Shown here: one piece after another, positions 27,312-36,627 of the stretch
How the letters are laid out: every line of letters starts with the position of its first letter
Numbering within the stretch: position 1 is the stretch's first letter
Assembly (NCBI RefSeq): GCF_011751885.2
Contig: NZ_CP061771.1
Coordinates: forward strand, 2,046,001-2,110,000
Reading direction: 5' to 3'
Source of the DNA: Salinibacterium sp. ZJ450
GTDB taxonomy: Bacteria; Actinomycetota; Actinomycetes; Actinomycetales; Microbacteriaceae
DNA: 64,000 nt
Notes under the pieces: model-generated
What the model was told of the DNA's origin: nothing
What the model saw: the letters and a program-made list of their open reading frames with translations, nothing else
The model's database searches: none
Translations under genes and position numbers: made by a program

Positions 27312-28007
27312 ATGACCAGGTCACCGGAGACACTCGATGTGATGCCAATCCTCTCTCCAGGCAGGCACCGCAATCCCAAGCGGGGGGCGTGCTTCATGGA
27401 GTTCGCCTCGTACCTCGCTGGCGAGAGATGGAGCGATCACCCCAAGTGCACGCATGCCGGGCTCGCGCATCTGGCGCGCATGGTGAACGACTGCACGAGC
27501 GATAGCGCGAGGGGTCGACTGGCGTCTCACATCCCCTCGGTCATCGGCCTGACGAGCGACGACAAACGGCTTGACATGGTGCTGGCGCTGCAAGCGGCGG
27601 CCGCGGCGATTCCCGTGGCGTTCGAAGAGCGGCAGCGGTCGCTGGCCGTGGGCGCGATCGTCTGTGAGAGCGCGCTGTCCCGGATGCCGGCAACAACCGT
27701 GATCGACGCGGAGAGCATGCTGAAGCACGCCTTCGCCGCGGCTCCGGCCGCCGAACGGTGGGCCAGGGCATTCGTTGCCGCGAACCTCAGGCACATGCCG
27801 ACGGACATGTCGCCGCGGCACAGTCACATGATCATCCAGAGCGCCGTCGACGGTATCGCCACCGCCTGCGTGTCCGACCCGGATGACCGGCTGTACGCGT
27901 TGCTGACCTCGTCGATCGAAACCAGCCGCCGCTTCGTGGCCACCGAAACCCCGGTGGTGCAGCCTGCCTCCACCCGGACTGCGGTGCGCGGCTACGCGAG
28001 CGCGTGA
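27312..28007 (+). CDS. Conserved actinobacterial protein of unknown function
   Basis: A 231-residue soluble protein with a strong RBS (AGGAGG) 7 bases before the ATG. The N-terminal segment RGACFMEFASYLAGERWSDH (about 25-44), followed by a Cys/His pair (KCTH), looks strongly conserved; the rest is alpha-helical. I recall similar unnamed actinobacterial proteins but no assigned role. The gene is divergent from rpiB and followed by a strong hairpin, so it is probably monocistronic. Confidence 0.75.
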   Translation: MTRSPETLDVMPILSPGRHRNPKRGACFMEFASYLAGERWSDHPKCTHAGLAHLARMVNDCTSDSARGRLASHIPSVIGLTSDDKRLDMVLALQAAAAAIPVAFEERQRSLAVGAIVCESALSRMPATTVIDAESMLKHAFAAAPAAERWARAFVAANLRHMPTDMSPRHSHMIIQSAVDGIATACVSDPDDRLYALLTSSIETSRRFVATETPVVQPASTRTAVRGYASA

Positions 28008-28036
28008 GGTCGAATAACCCGTCGTAGCTGAACGCT

Positions 28037-28072
28037 GCGCCAGCACCGCCCCATTCGGGGCGGTGCTGGCGC
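28037..28072 (+). terminator. Strong hairpin terminator
   Basis: A 16-bp perfect stem (gcgccagcaccgcccc / ggggcggtgctggcgc) with a 4-base loop, 30 bases after the preceding stop. No U-tract. Confidence 0.82.
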
Positions 28073-28201
28073 GCGCTCGAACGCGCCGTAAACAGGGGCT
28101 CTCCCCCGGTAAATCTGCTGTTCGCGATAGGTTGGTTCACGGTGTTGTCGCCTGCTGTGCGCACAACCTACACATCCCGTTCGCAGAACCCAGGAGCACC
28201 C

Positions 28202-30748
28202 GTGCCAGGAGAGAACCTCACCCGCGTCGAAGCCGAAGAGCGCAAGGCGATCGTCGACGTCGCCAGCTACGACATCACGCTTGACCTCACCACCGGCGAC
28301 GAGACGTTCTCGTCGGCGACCGTGGTCAGCTTCACGGCAACGCCCGGTGCCTCCACCTTCATCGATGCGTTCACCCGCACCGTGCGCCGCGTCACACTGA
28401 ACGGCGTGGACCTGGACCCGGCCACCGTCAGCGACGGCGTGCGCATCCAGCTCGACAATCTGCAGGCCGAGAACGTGCTCGAGGTCGAGGCGGATGCCGA
28501 GTACACCAACTCCGGCGAGGGACTGCACCGCTTCGTCGACCCGGTCGACGGCGAGGTCTATCTCTACTCACAGTTCGAGGTTCCCGACAGCCGCCGCATG
28601 TACACCGTGTTCGAGCAGCCCGACCTGAAGGCAACCTTCCGATTCACCGTCACCGCCCCCGCCGCATGGCAGGTGGTCAGCAACTCCCCCACCCCCGAGC
28701 CGCAGCCCATCGAGGGCACGGACAAGGCGATCTGGCGGTTCGAACCCACCCCGCGCATCTCCTCCTACATCACCGCGCTGGTCGCCGGCCCGTACGCGGT
28801 GACCCGCAGCGAGCTCACCAGCCGTGACGGCCGCACCATTCCGCTCGGCGTCTTCAGCCGCGCCTCGCTGTCGCAGCACATGGACGCCGACTACATCTTC
28901 GAGAAGACCCGTCAGGGCTTCGCATACTTCGAGGAGAAGTTCGACTACGCCTACCCGTTCGAGAAGTACGACCAGCTGTTCGTTCCCGAGTTCAACGCGG
29001 GCGCGATGGAGAACGCCGGTGCGGTGACCTTCACCGAGACCTACGTGTTCCGCAGCAAGGTGACCGACGCGATCAAGGAACGCCGCGTCGTCACCATCCT
29101 GCACGAGCTGGCGCACATGTGGTTCGGCGACCTGGTCACCATGAAGTGGTGGAACGACCTGTGGCTGAACGAGTCGTTCGCCGAATGGGCGTCGACCATC
29201 GCCACCGCCGAGGCCACGGAGTGGACCGAAGCCTGGACCACGTTCCAGGCGATGGAGAAGAGCTGGGCATACCGGCAGGACCAGCTGCCGACCACTCACC
29301 CGGTTGTCGCCACCATCAACGACCTCGAAGACGTGCAGGTCAACTTCGACGGCATCACCTACGCCAAGGGCGGATCGGTGCTGAAGCAGCTGGTCGCCTG
29401 GGTCGGCCGGGACGCCTTCTTCGCCGGGGTCGCCGCCTACTTTAAGAAGCACAAGTTCCAGAACACCGAACTGCGCGACCTGCTCGCCGAGCTCGAGGTC
29501 ACCAGCGGTCGCGACCTGTCCGGCTGGTCGGCGAAGTGGCTGGAGACCGCCGGCGTCAACACCCTGCGCCCCGAGATCAGCACAGACGAGAACGGGGTCA
29601 TCACCGGTTTCGCGGTGCTGCAGTCCGCACCGGAGTCACACCCCACGATCCGCCCGCACCGCCTCGCGATCGGCTTCTACAACCTGAGCGGCACCAAGCT
29701 GGTGCGTGACGAGCGCTTCGAGCTCGACATCGACGGTGAGCGAACGGATGTCGCGGAGCTGGTGGGCAAGCGACGCCCCGACCTTGTGCTGATCAACGAC
29801 GACGACCTGGCCTACGCGAAGATTCGCCTCGATGAGGCATCCCTGCAGACGGCGATCGCCCACCTGAGCGACATCGAGAACCCGCTCGCCCGGGCGCTGG
29901 TCTGGGGATCGGTGTGGGACTCCACCCGCGACGCCGAAACCAGCCCCACCGACTACATCCGGCTGGTGCTCGGCAACATCGCGACCGAGACCGAGTCGAC
30001 GACCATGCGGCTCACGCTCACCCAGCTGGCCACCACGGCCCGCACCTACATCGTCCCTGCCGAGCGAGCGGCGGCGATCGAGTACATCGGTTCGACGCTG
30101 TGGGAGTTGGCACAGCTTGCGGCACCGGGCTCTGACGCCCAGTTCCAGTTCGTCAAGTTCTTCGCCAACCTGGCGTCGACCGGCGACCACGTGGCGGCGC
30201 TGCGCGGGCTGCGGGACGGCACCGTCGTGCTCGAGGGCCTGCCCATCGACACCGACCTCGCCTGGGAGCTGTTGGATGGTCTGGTGCTGAACGGCGCCGC
30301 CACCGACGCCGACATTGCGGCGGAGCTCGCGAAGGACAACACGGCGAACGGCCAGCAGGCCGCCGCCCGGGCGCGGGCCACCGTTCCCACGTCGGAGTCG
30401 AAGCTGGCCACGTTCACCGAGCTGGTCGACAACGACAAGCTGCCGAACGCGATCGTGCGCAACACCACGCTCGGCTACCAGCATGTCAACGACGCCAGCG
30501 CCCTCGCCCCGGTCGTCGACCGCTACTTCGCGAGTCTCAACACGATCTGGGAGAGCCGCAGTTACCACATTGCCGAGACGCTGATCGACGGGCTGTACCC
30601 GGCACCGCTGGCCTCGCAGGAACTGGTCGACAAGTCGCGGGCCTGGCTGGATGCCAACCCCGAGACGCCGGCGCTGCGCCGCCTGGTCACCGAGAACCTC
30701 GCCGGTGTCGAGCGGGCGCTCTCGGTGCAGGCACGCGACGCCGGCTGA
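28202..30748 (+). CDS. pepN: Aminopeptidase N (M1 family)
   Basis: Cytoplasmic zinc aminopeptidase, 848 residues, releasing N-terminal residues from peptides. GAMEN (NAGAMENAG) recognises the substrate N-terminus; the zinc site is His301-Glu302-x2-His305 with Glu324 in WLNESFAEW. A long C-terminal helical ERAP-like domain follows. The GTG start (AGGAG box nearby) was chosen; the open frame upstream has no homology. The last residues are ordinary and the gene seems complete. Confidence 0.95.
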   Translation: MPGENLTRVEAEERKAIVDVASYDITLDLTTGDETFSSATVVSFTATPGASTFIDAFTRTVRRVTLNGVDLDPATVSDGVRIQLDNLQAENVLEVEADAEYTNSGEGLHRFVDPVDGEVYLYSQFEVPDSRRMYTVFEQPDLKATFRFTVTAPAAWQVVSNSPTPEPQPIEGTDKAIWRFEPTPRISSYITALVAGPYAVTRSELTSRDGRTIPLGVFSRASLSQHMDADYIFEKTRQGFAYFEEKFDYAYPFEKYDQLFVPEFNAGAMENAGAVTFTETYVFRSKVTDAIKERRVVTILHELAHMWFGDLVTMKWWNDLWLNESFAEWASTIATAEATEWTEAWTTFQAMEKSWAYRQDQLPTTHPVVATINDLEDVQVNFDGITYAKGGSVLKQLVAWVGRDAFFAGVAAYFKKHKFQNTELRDLLAELEVTSGRDLSGWSAKWLETAGVNTLRPEISTDENGVITGFAVLQSAPESHPTIRPHRLAIGFYNLSGTKLVRDERFELDIDGERTDVAELVGKRRPDLVLINDDDLAYAKIRLDEASLQTAIAHLSDIENPLARALVWGSVWDSTRDAETSPTDYIRLVLGNIATETESTTMRLTLTQLATTARTYIVPAERAAAIEYIGSTLWELAQLAAPGSDAQFQFVKFFANLASTGDHVAALRGLRDGTVVLEGLPIDTDLAWELLDGLVLNGAATDADIAAELAKDNTANGQQAAARARATVPTSESKLATFTELVDNDKLPNAIVRNTTLGYQHVNDASALAPVVDRYFASLNTIWESRSYHIAETLIDGLYPAPLASQELVDKSRAWLDANPETPALRRLVTENLAGVERALSVQARDAG

Positions 30749-30829
30749 CCGCCGGCGCCGGCCGGCGCCCGGCGGTGACCTGGCGACTCAGAAAAGTCCC
30801 GCCCACCGTTCCGTACACTTGTCGGCGAT

Positions 30830-31837
30830 ATGGATGCATTCGACTGGGCTGGTTTCTGGGCGGGATGGGCTGCGTTCTGGGTTGCGTGGCAACCCTTGAT
30901 CACCGTCATCCTGACCCTCATCGGGGCGTTCATCGCCGTTCGACTGCTGCGATTCGCAATCGAACGAGTGGTGACCCGCATTGTCAACGGTGCGAAGAAG
31001 AAGCAGAATGTCAACGACACGCAGGCGTTGATGAACTCCCCGCTGACGGCGGCCCGCACGGTGCAACGCACCAGGGCGCTCGGCAGTGTGCTGAACAGCG
31101 TCGCCACCGCCACGATTATTGTCATCACCGTGCTCGCGCTGATCTCGACGCTGCTCCCGAACGCCACCGGCGCGTTCGCGGTGATCAGCGCCGCGGTCGG
31201 CGCCGGCCTCGGCTTCGGCGCCCAGAACATCGTGAAAGACGTGCTGAACGGGTTGTTCATGGTTGCGGAAGACCAGTTGGGCGTCGGTGACGTCGTGGAC
31301 ACCGGATTCGCCACCGGGGTGGTTGAAGGTGTCGGCATCCGCATCACCCAGGTTCGAGACGTCAACGGCACGCTCTGGTTCGTGCGCAACGGCGAGATCC
31401 TCCGGGTGGGCAACATGTCGCAGGGTTGGGCGCGCGTGATCATCGACATGGCCGTGCCGTACGACACGGAGGTCGAGACGATCCAGCAGCACCTGCTGAA
31501 GACGGCCACCACGATGGCGAACGACGGCAAGTGGCGTCACCGCATCCTCGAGAAGCCGGAGATCTGGGGAATCGAATCGGTCTCCGCCGAAGCCGTCGTC
31601 GTGCGGTTGGTGGTCAAGACCCGTTCCGCCAGCAAGGACGACGTCGCCCGCGAGTTGCGTGCCCGTCTGAAGCAGACCCTGGATGACATCGGCGTGCGAC
31701 TGCCGGCGCTGAACAGCCTCGTGGTCGCCGGCGCCGAGAACTCCGGTCGGCGGGGTTCCCGTGTGGGGAAGACGTCGGCACTGCCCGTGCCCACGAATCA
31801 GGCCGCTGACCCCGGCCCGAAAGGACAGACCCCGTGA
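30830..31837 (+). CDS. Mechanosensitive ion channel of the MscS family
   Basis: Inner-membrane tension-gated channel, 335 residues. Three membrane spans: about 18-42, 85-108 and the pore helix AVISAAVGAGLGFGAQNIVKDVLNG (TM3 with the Gly/Ala pattern), followed by the beta domain DQLGVGDVVDTG and VEGVGIRITQVRD, then the cytoplasmic vestibule. The C-terminus is basic/Pro-rich. Its stop overlaps the GTG of the globin gene (GTGA). Confidence 0.92.
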   Translation: MDAFDWAGFWAGWAAFWVAWQPLITVILTLIGAFIAVRLLRFAIERVVTRIVNGAKKKQNVNDTQALMNSPLTAARTVQRTRALGSVLNSVATATIIVITVLALISTLLPNATGAFAVISAAVGAGLGFGAQNIVKDVLNGLFMVAEDQLGVGDVVDTGFATGVVEGVGIRITQVRDVNGTLWFVRNGEILRVGNMSQGWARVIIDMAVPYDTEVETIQQHLLKTATTMANDGKWRHRILEKPEIWGIESVSAEAVVVRLVVKTRSASKDDVARELRARLKQTLDDIGVRLPALNSLVVAGAENSGRRGSRVGKTSALPVPTNQAADPGPKGQTP

Positions 31838-32283
31838 CCGAGCAGTCGATTCCGAGCACGCCCGCCCCGGTCACCCTGCGGATGGGGCCAGGCCAGGATC
31901 GTGTCGGCGGCAACTTCTACGACGAGGTGGGCGGCCAGCCGGTATTCGACCGCATGGTGCGCGCGTTCTACGAGGGGGTGCGGCAGGACGACCTGCTGTG
32001 GCCGATGTACCCGGAGCACGACCTCGAGGGCGCCATCCACCGGCTCAGCACGTTCCTGATTCAGTACTGGGGCGGACCAACCACCTACGGTGATGAACGC
32101 GGCCACCCTCGCCTGCGGATGCGGCACGCCGCGTTCCGGGTGAACCCGGCCGCCCGAGACCGCTGGCTGCTGCACATGCGCGCCGCGGTCGACACACTGG
32201 AGCTGAGTCCCCTGCACGATGCCACCCTGTGGGCGTATCTGGAGCGGGCGGCGCACGCCATGGTGAACACGTTCGAGGACTGA
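31834..32283 (+). CDS. glbO: Truncated haemoglobin, group II (GlbO type)
   Basis: A 149-residue haem protein of the group II truncated globins. Signals: NFYDEVGGQPVFDRMVRAFYEGV, the QYWGGPTTY segment (CD/E region) and the proximal histidine in RMRHAAF, with the Trp near W127 typical of trHbO. Binds O2/NO. Its GTG start overlaps the mscS stop by four bases, so it is translated with the channel. Confidence 0.9.
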   Translation: MTEQSIPSTPAPVTLRMGPGQDRVGGNFYDEVGGQPVFDRMVRAFYEGVRQDDLLWPMYPEHDLEGAIHRLSTFLIQYWGGPTTYGDERGHPRLRMRHAAFRVNPAARDRWLLHMRAAVDTLELSPLHDATLWAYLERAAHAMVNTFED

Positions 32284-32296
32284 CCCCCGGCAATAA

Positions 32297-32332
32297 CAGC
32301 CGCCCTCCTGCTGAAAAGCGGGAGGGCGGCTG
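32297..32332. terminator. Bidirectional terminator between glbO and SDR gene
   Basis: A 12-bp perfect stem (cagccgccctcc / ggagggcggctg) with a 12-base loop containing AAAA, between convergent genes. Confidence 0.82.
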
Positions 32333-32346
32333 CGTTGTGTTGACTA

Positions 32347-33225
32347 TTACGCGGCGGCAGCCTCGGTGTCGCCGAGCGCCTCGGCGAGACCCTCCACGAG
32401 CGGCGTCGTCGGGCGACCGATGAGGCGAGCGAGCTCGCCGGTGGTCTCCGCGAGCAGGTTGTCGCGGGTGTTGGCGTCCAGGCCGACGAAGAACCCTACG
32501 GTACCCTCGTCAAATCCGGCGCCGGTCAGGATCTGCGCATGCTCCTCGGCGGTGACCGCACGGTACACGACATCCGTTCCCAGCACTTCGGATGCTGCCG
32601 TGGCGAGATCCTGCGGCGTCCAGGCCACGTCACCGGTGAGCTCGTACACCGCGCCTTCGTGTCCGGATTCGGTCAGCACCACGGCGGCGGCCTCGGCGTA
32701 GTCCTTGCGGCTGGCGCTGGCCATCCGGCCCTCGCCGGCGCTGGAGACGATCGCGCCGGTCGCGGCAGCCGCCTGCACGAGCCCGACCGAGTTCTCGGTG
32801 TACATGTTGTTGCGCAGGATCGTGAACGGGATGCCCGACTCGCGGATGAGCTGCTCGGTCGCCTTGTGCTCCGGGGCGAGCAGGTGCGGCGTGCTGTCCG
32901 CGTTGGTCAGGCTGGTGTACGCGAGAAGCTTCACGCCCGCCTCCTTGGCGGCATCGATCACTGTGGCATGCTGCGCGATTCGTCCGCCCACCTCGCTACC
33001 GGAGATCAGGAGCACCTTCTCAGCGCCGGCGATCGCCGCGGCGATCGTCTCGGGCTGGCCGTAATCGGCAGTCCGCACCTGGACACCCTGCTCGGCGAAG
33101 TCAGCGAGCTTCTCGATCGACCGTCCGATCGCGATGATCTGATCGGCGGCAACGCCGCGGGCGAGAAGGGCGTCAAGCACGAGGCGGCCGAGGTTGCCGG
33201 TGGCTCCGGTTACAGCAATAGTCAT
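32347..33225 (-). CDS. NAD(P)H:quinone oxidoreductase-like atypical SDR (QorB/NmrA family)
   Basis: A 292-residue atypical short-chain dehydrogenase. The glycine motif VTGATGNLGRLV is at residues about 4-15, and the segments LLAYTSLTNAD and RNNMYTEN match QorB / NmrA-like proteins that bind NADPH and reduce quinones. ATG 33225 was chosen (GAAAGG 7 bases upstream). The GTTCCCGATCCGG region upstream shows no clear operator. Confidence 0.85.
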   Translation of the reverse strand: MTIAVTGATGNLGRLVLDALLARGVAADQIIAIGRSIEKLADFAEQGVQVRTADYGQPETIAAAIAGAEKVLLISGSEVGGRIAQHATVIDAAKEAGVKLLAYTSLTNADSTPHLLAPEHKATEQLIRESGIPFTILRNNMYTENSVGLVQAAAATGAIVSSAGEGRMASASRKDYAEAAAVVLTESGHEGAVYELTGDVAWTPQDLATAASEVLGTDVVYRAVTAEEHAQILTGAGFDEGTVGFFVGLDANTRDNLLAETTGELARLIGRPTTPLVEGLAEALGDTEAAAA

Positions 33226-33330
33226 CAATAAACCTTTCGAGGGGGACACGGGAGATAACCGGCGGGCGGTGGCCGTTGTTCCCGATCCGGTCACTAGATT
33301 GAGAACAGCCACGAGACGAAGGAGCTCTGG

Positions 33331-35037
33331 ATGTCGCGTCCCGCCCCCGGCATGACCGGACACGTCGACGCGCTCATCATCGGGGCAGGCCTCGCGGGCC
33401 TGGTCGCTGCCGGTGAACTGCTCGACGCCGGCAAGCGGGTGATCATCCTCGAGCAGGAGCCGGAGTCCAATCTCGGCGGGCAGGCGTGGTGGTCGTTCGG
33501 CGGGGTGTTCCTGGTGAACTCACCGGAGCAGCGCCGCATGGGCGTGCGCGACAGCCACGCCCTCGCCCGTCAGGACTGGCAGGGCAGCGCAGGATTCGAC
33601 CGGGTGGACGACTCCTGGGCGCGGGACTGGGCCGAGGCATACCTCGCCTTCGCCGCGACCGAGAAACGGGACTGGTTGCGGGAGAAGGGCGTGCGGTTCT
33701 TCCCTGTGGTGGGCTGGGCCGAGCGCGGCGGCTACGGCGCGATCGGGCCGGGCAACTCTGTGCCCCGGTTCCACATCGTCTGGGGTACCGGGCCCGGGCT
33801 GCTCGCCCCGTTCGTGCACCGGGTCAGGCAGGGCGTTCGCCGGGGCTCCGCCGACATCCGCTACCGCCACCGGGTCGACGCACTGGTGCTGGATGACGGC
33901 CGTGTGGTGGGCGCCCGCGGCTCCCTGCTTCGGCCAGACAACGCCAAACGCGGCTTCGCCAGCAACCGCGAGGTGGTCGGTGAGTTCGAGCTGCGCGCCG
34001 ACGCGGTGGTGGTCGCCAGCGGCGGCATCGGTGGCAACCAGGATCTGGTGCGCGCCTGGTGGCCCGGCCGGCTCGGGCGGCCCCCGGCTCACATGCTCAG
34101 CGGGGTGCCCGCGCACGTGGACGGGCGGATGTTACAGATCAGTGAGAACGCCGGGGCGCGTGTGGTGAATCGGGACCGGATGTGGCACTACACGGAGGGC
34201 ATCGCCAACTGGGACCCGGTGTGGGCGCGGCACGGCATCCGGATCCTGCCCGGCCCGTCGTCGCTGTGGTTCGACGCCACCGGCCGGCGGCTGCCCGCGC
34301 CGTTGTTTCCCGGCTACGACACGCTCGGCACGCTGGCGCACCTGCGGTCGACCGGGCACGACCACAGCTGGTTCCTGCTGACCCAGCGGATCATCGAAAA
34401 GGAGTTCGCGCTGTCCGGCAGCGAGCAGAACCCCGATCTCACCGGGCGAAGCCTGTTCGCACTGCTGCGCCGGCTCGGGCCGGGCGCGCCCCGACCTGTG
34501 GAGGCGTTCAAGCGGCACAGCCCGGACTTCGTGGTGGCCGCGACGCTCGACGAACTGTTCGCCGGCATGCAGTCCCGCTCCCCCGGCATCGCCCTGGACG
34601 TGGCGAACATCCGCCGCGAGATCGAGGCCCACGACCGGGCGCTCGATAACCGGTACGGCAAGGACGCGCAGATCACCGCCATGCGCGCCGCTCGCCGGTA
34701 CCTCGGCGACCGGCTGATCCGGGTGGCGAAACCGCATCGGCTCCTCGATAAGGGAGCAGGACCGCTGATCGCGGTGAAGCTGCACGTGCTCACCAGGAAA
34801 AGCCTCGGCGGCATCCAGACCGATCTCGACGGTCGGGCGATCGGGGTGCACGGCAGGCCGATTCCCGGCCTGTACGCCGCCGGTGAGGCGGCCGGTTTCG
34901 GCGGGGGCGGCATGCACGGTTATCGTGCGCTGGAGGGCACGTTCCTCGGCGGGTGCCTGTTCAGCGGGCGCACGGTGGGCCGCACCATCGCGACCGGAGG
35001 GCACGCTACCGGGCGAGCGTCCACGCGCGGCGTTTGA
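33331..35037 (+). CDS. FAD-binding dehydrogenase, KstD/flavocytochrome-like
   Basis: A 568-residue flavoprotein. FAD-binding GAGLAGL is at residues 18-24, and the C-terminal FAD segment is GLYAAGEAAGFGGGGMHGYR followed by EGTFLGGCLFSGRTVGR. The family includes 3-ketosteroid dehydrogenase-like and fumarate reductase-like enzymes, and many unassigned actinobacterial dehydrogenases. No steroid genes are nearby, so the substrate is unknown. Its 3' end overlaps the convergent gene by 32 bases. Confidence 0.87.
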   Translation: MSRPAPGMTGHVDALIIGAGLAGLVAAGELLDAGKRVIILEQEPESNLGGQAWWSFGGVFLVNSPEQRRMGVRDSHALARQDWQGSAGFDRVDDSWARDWAEAYLAFAATEKRDWLREKGVRFFPVVGWAERGGYGAIGPGNSVPRFHIVWGTGPGLLAPFVHRVRQGVRRGSADIRYRHRVDALVLDDGRVVGARGSLLRPDNAKRGFASNREVVGEFELRADAVVVASGGIGGNQDLVRAWWPGRLGRPPAHMLSGVPAHVDGRMLQISENAGARVVNRDRMWHYTEGIANWDPVWARHGIRILPGPSSLWFDATGRRLPAPLFPGYDTLGTLAHLRSTGHDHSWFLLTQRIIEKEFALSGSEQNPDLTGRSLFALLRRLGPGAPRPVEAFKRHSPDFVVAATLDELFAGMQSRSPGIALDVANIRREIEAHDRALDNRYGKDAQITAMRAARRYLGDRLIRVAKPHRLLDKGAGPLIAVKLHVLTRKSLGGIQTDLDGRAIGVHGRPIPGLYAAGEAAGFGGGGMHGYRALEGTFLGGCLFSGRTVGRTIATGGHATGRASTRGV

Positions 35038-35680
35038 CCAGCACGTGGCCGCGTTCGGTGGTCAACCGGGTCCACGGGCCCACCTCGAGCACCTGCACCT
35101 CGTCGTCTGAGAGGAAACCGAGGCTGAGCGCGGCGAACGCCGCGCCGGCCGGCACATGCTCGAGACCCTCGATCGGGCGTCCCCACACCTCGCTGCGCAC
35201 CTTGTGCACGATCTGCTCGCCCCGGCCGCTCGGCACCGCGGTGGCCACCTCGTCGATCCCGGCATGAGCGGTGCGCTCAAGAAGCGCCGCGGAGGTTGAT
35301 TCGTGGGTGCGCCAGCCGCCCTTCGGCGGAGAGATGGCCGCCCAGGTGACGGTGTTCACCTCGAGCGGCAGCGTCACAGTGACCGGAGCCGCGGCATCCG
35401 TCACCTCGCCCTTCAACCGCTCCAGCCGCTGAATCAGCGACCGCACCGGAACCACGGAATCGAACTCCGGCCGGTCCTCCAGCGCGAAAGTACGCAACCC
35501 CAGCACTGTGGGAGTCTCATCGAGCAGTCCCGCCGGATACAGCACCGCCACGTACACGGCGAGCACGCCGGAACCCGCGATCAACCGCACCGACCCGTCT
35601 TCGACTCGGCTGGCGCGACCGAGGAACACGTCCAGGTCGCCGAGGGCAAGGGCATCAACAAGGGTAAATTCGCGCGTCAT
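35006..35680 (-). CDS. Conserved hypothetical protein
   Basis: A 224-residue soluble protein beginning MTREFTLVDAL. It has a long beta-rich N-terminal part (VRLIAGSGVLAVYVAVLYP; TVLGLRTFALEDRP) and a mixed C-terminal part (GPWTRLTTERGHVLVKRRAW). No catalytic motif is recognised. It resembles unnamed proteins I associate with Microbacteriaceae. Divergent from the tesB gene by 38 bases, so promoters are very short or leaderless. Confidence 0.7.
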   Translation of the reverse strand: MTREFTLVDALALGDLDVFLGRASRVEDGSVRLIAGSGVLAVYVAVLYPAGLLDETPTVLGLRTFALEDRPEFDSVVPVRSLIQRLERLKGEVTDAAAPVTVTLPLEVNTVTWAAISPPKGGWRTHESTSAALLERTAHAGIDEVATAVPSGRGEQIVHKVRSEVWGRPIEGLEHVPAGAAFAALSLGFLSDDEVQVLEVGPWTRLTTERGHVLVKRRAWTLAR

Positions 35681-35718
35681 GTCCCTCCCAAGCTACAGGC
35701 ACTTCTAGACTGCCAAGG

Positions 35719-36618
35719 GTGACCGAACCCATTCACCTCCCCGCAGCAGGCATGTTGAACGCGCTCGACCTCACCGCGGTCGGCGCCGAGGCCGGCATTG
35801 ACCGGTTCCAGGGGCCCAGCGTTTCCATGCCACACGGCCGTGTCTTCGGCGGCCAGGTGCTCGCCCAGTCGATCCTGGCGGCGATGCGCACCGTCGACGA
35901 GTCGCGGGTGATCCATTCGATCCATGGCTACTTCCTGCGTCCCGGCGATGACCAACTGCCGATCGACTTCGGCGTGGACCGCATCCACGACGGGCGTTCG
36001 TTCAGCACCCGCCGCGCCCAGGCCTACCAGCACGGCAAGCCGATCCTGTCGCTGATCGCCTCATTCCAGACCGAGGATAAGGGCCTCGACCATCAGGCGA
36101 CCATGCCGGAAGGGCTGCCAGAGCCGGAGTCGCTGCCCGGCATCGCGGAGCAGCTGGCGAGCCTCAACAGCGAGCTCGCCACCCGGGCGATATCCGCGGC
36201 CGCGTTCGACCTGCGCCACGTTCCGTCACGGGTTGGTGCGGATGGCGCGGCGCCCCCGATCCAGGCGGTGTGGATGAAATCTCTCGCCGACCTGCCCGAT
36301 GACCCCAACCTGCACCGCGCCGCGCTCGCCTACGGCAGCGACTACACGCTGCTCGAGCCGGTTCTGCGGCGGCACGGTATCCCGTTGTTGACCGAGGGGC
36401 TGAAGATCGCCAGCCTCGATCACGCCATGTGGTGGCACCGGTTCGCGCGCGCGGATGACTGGCTGCTGTACGTGCAGGAGTCGCCCAGCGCCTCGGGCGG
36501 CCGCGGTCTCGCTGTCGGCCGGATGTTCACCCGTGACGGCGTGCTGGTGGCCAGCGTCGCCCAGGAGGGCATGATTCGGCTGCCGCAGTTCGCGCACGAG
36601 GCTCAAGGGCTTGCTTAG
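35719..36618 (+). CDS. tesB: Acyl-CoA thioesterase II (TesB)
   Basis: Hydrolyses acyl-CoA to fatty acid and CoA. 299 residues starting at GTG; two hotdog domains are visible, the first with HGRVFGGQVLAQ and SIHGYFLRPGD, the second with LAYGSDYTLLEPVL and SLDHAMWWHRF (HAMWWH) and the C-terminal GRGLAVGRMFTRDGVLVASVAQEG. These are the standard TesB signatures. Confidence 0.94.
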   Translation: MTEPIHLPAAGMLNALDLTAVGAEAGIDRFQGPSVSMPHGRVFGGQVLAQSILAAMRTVDESRVIHSIHGYFLRPGDDQLPIDFGVDRIHDGRSFSTRRAQAYQHGKPILSLIASFQTEDKGLDHQATMPEGLPEPESLPGIAEQLASLNSELATRAISAAAFDLRHVPSRVGADGAAPPIQAVWMKSLADLPDDPNLHRAALAYGSDYTLLEPVLRRHGIPLLTEGLKIASLDHAMWWHRFARADDWLLYVQESPSASGGRGLAVGRMFTRDGVLVASVAQEGMIRLPQFAHEAQGLA

Positions 36619-36627
36619 CCGGCTTGC

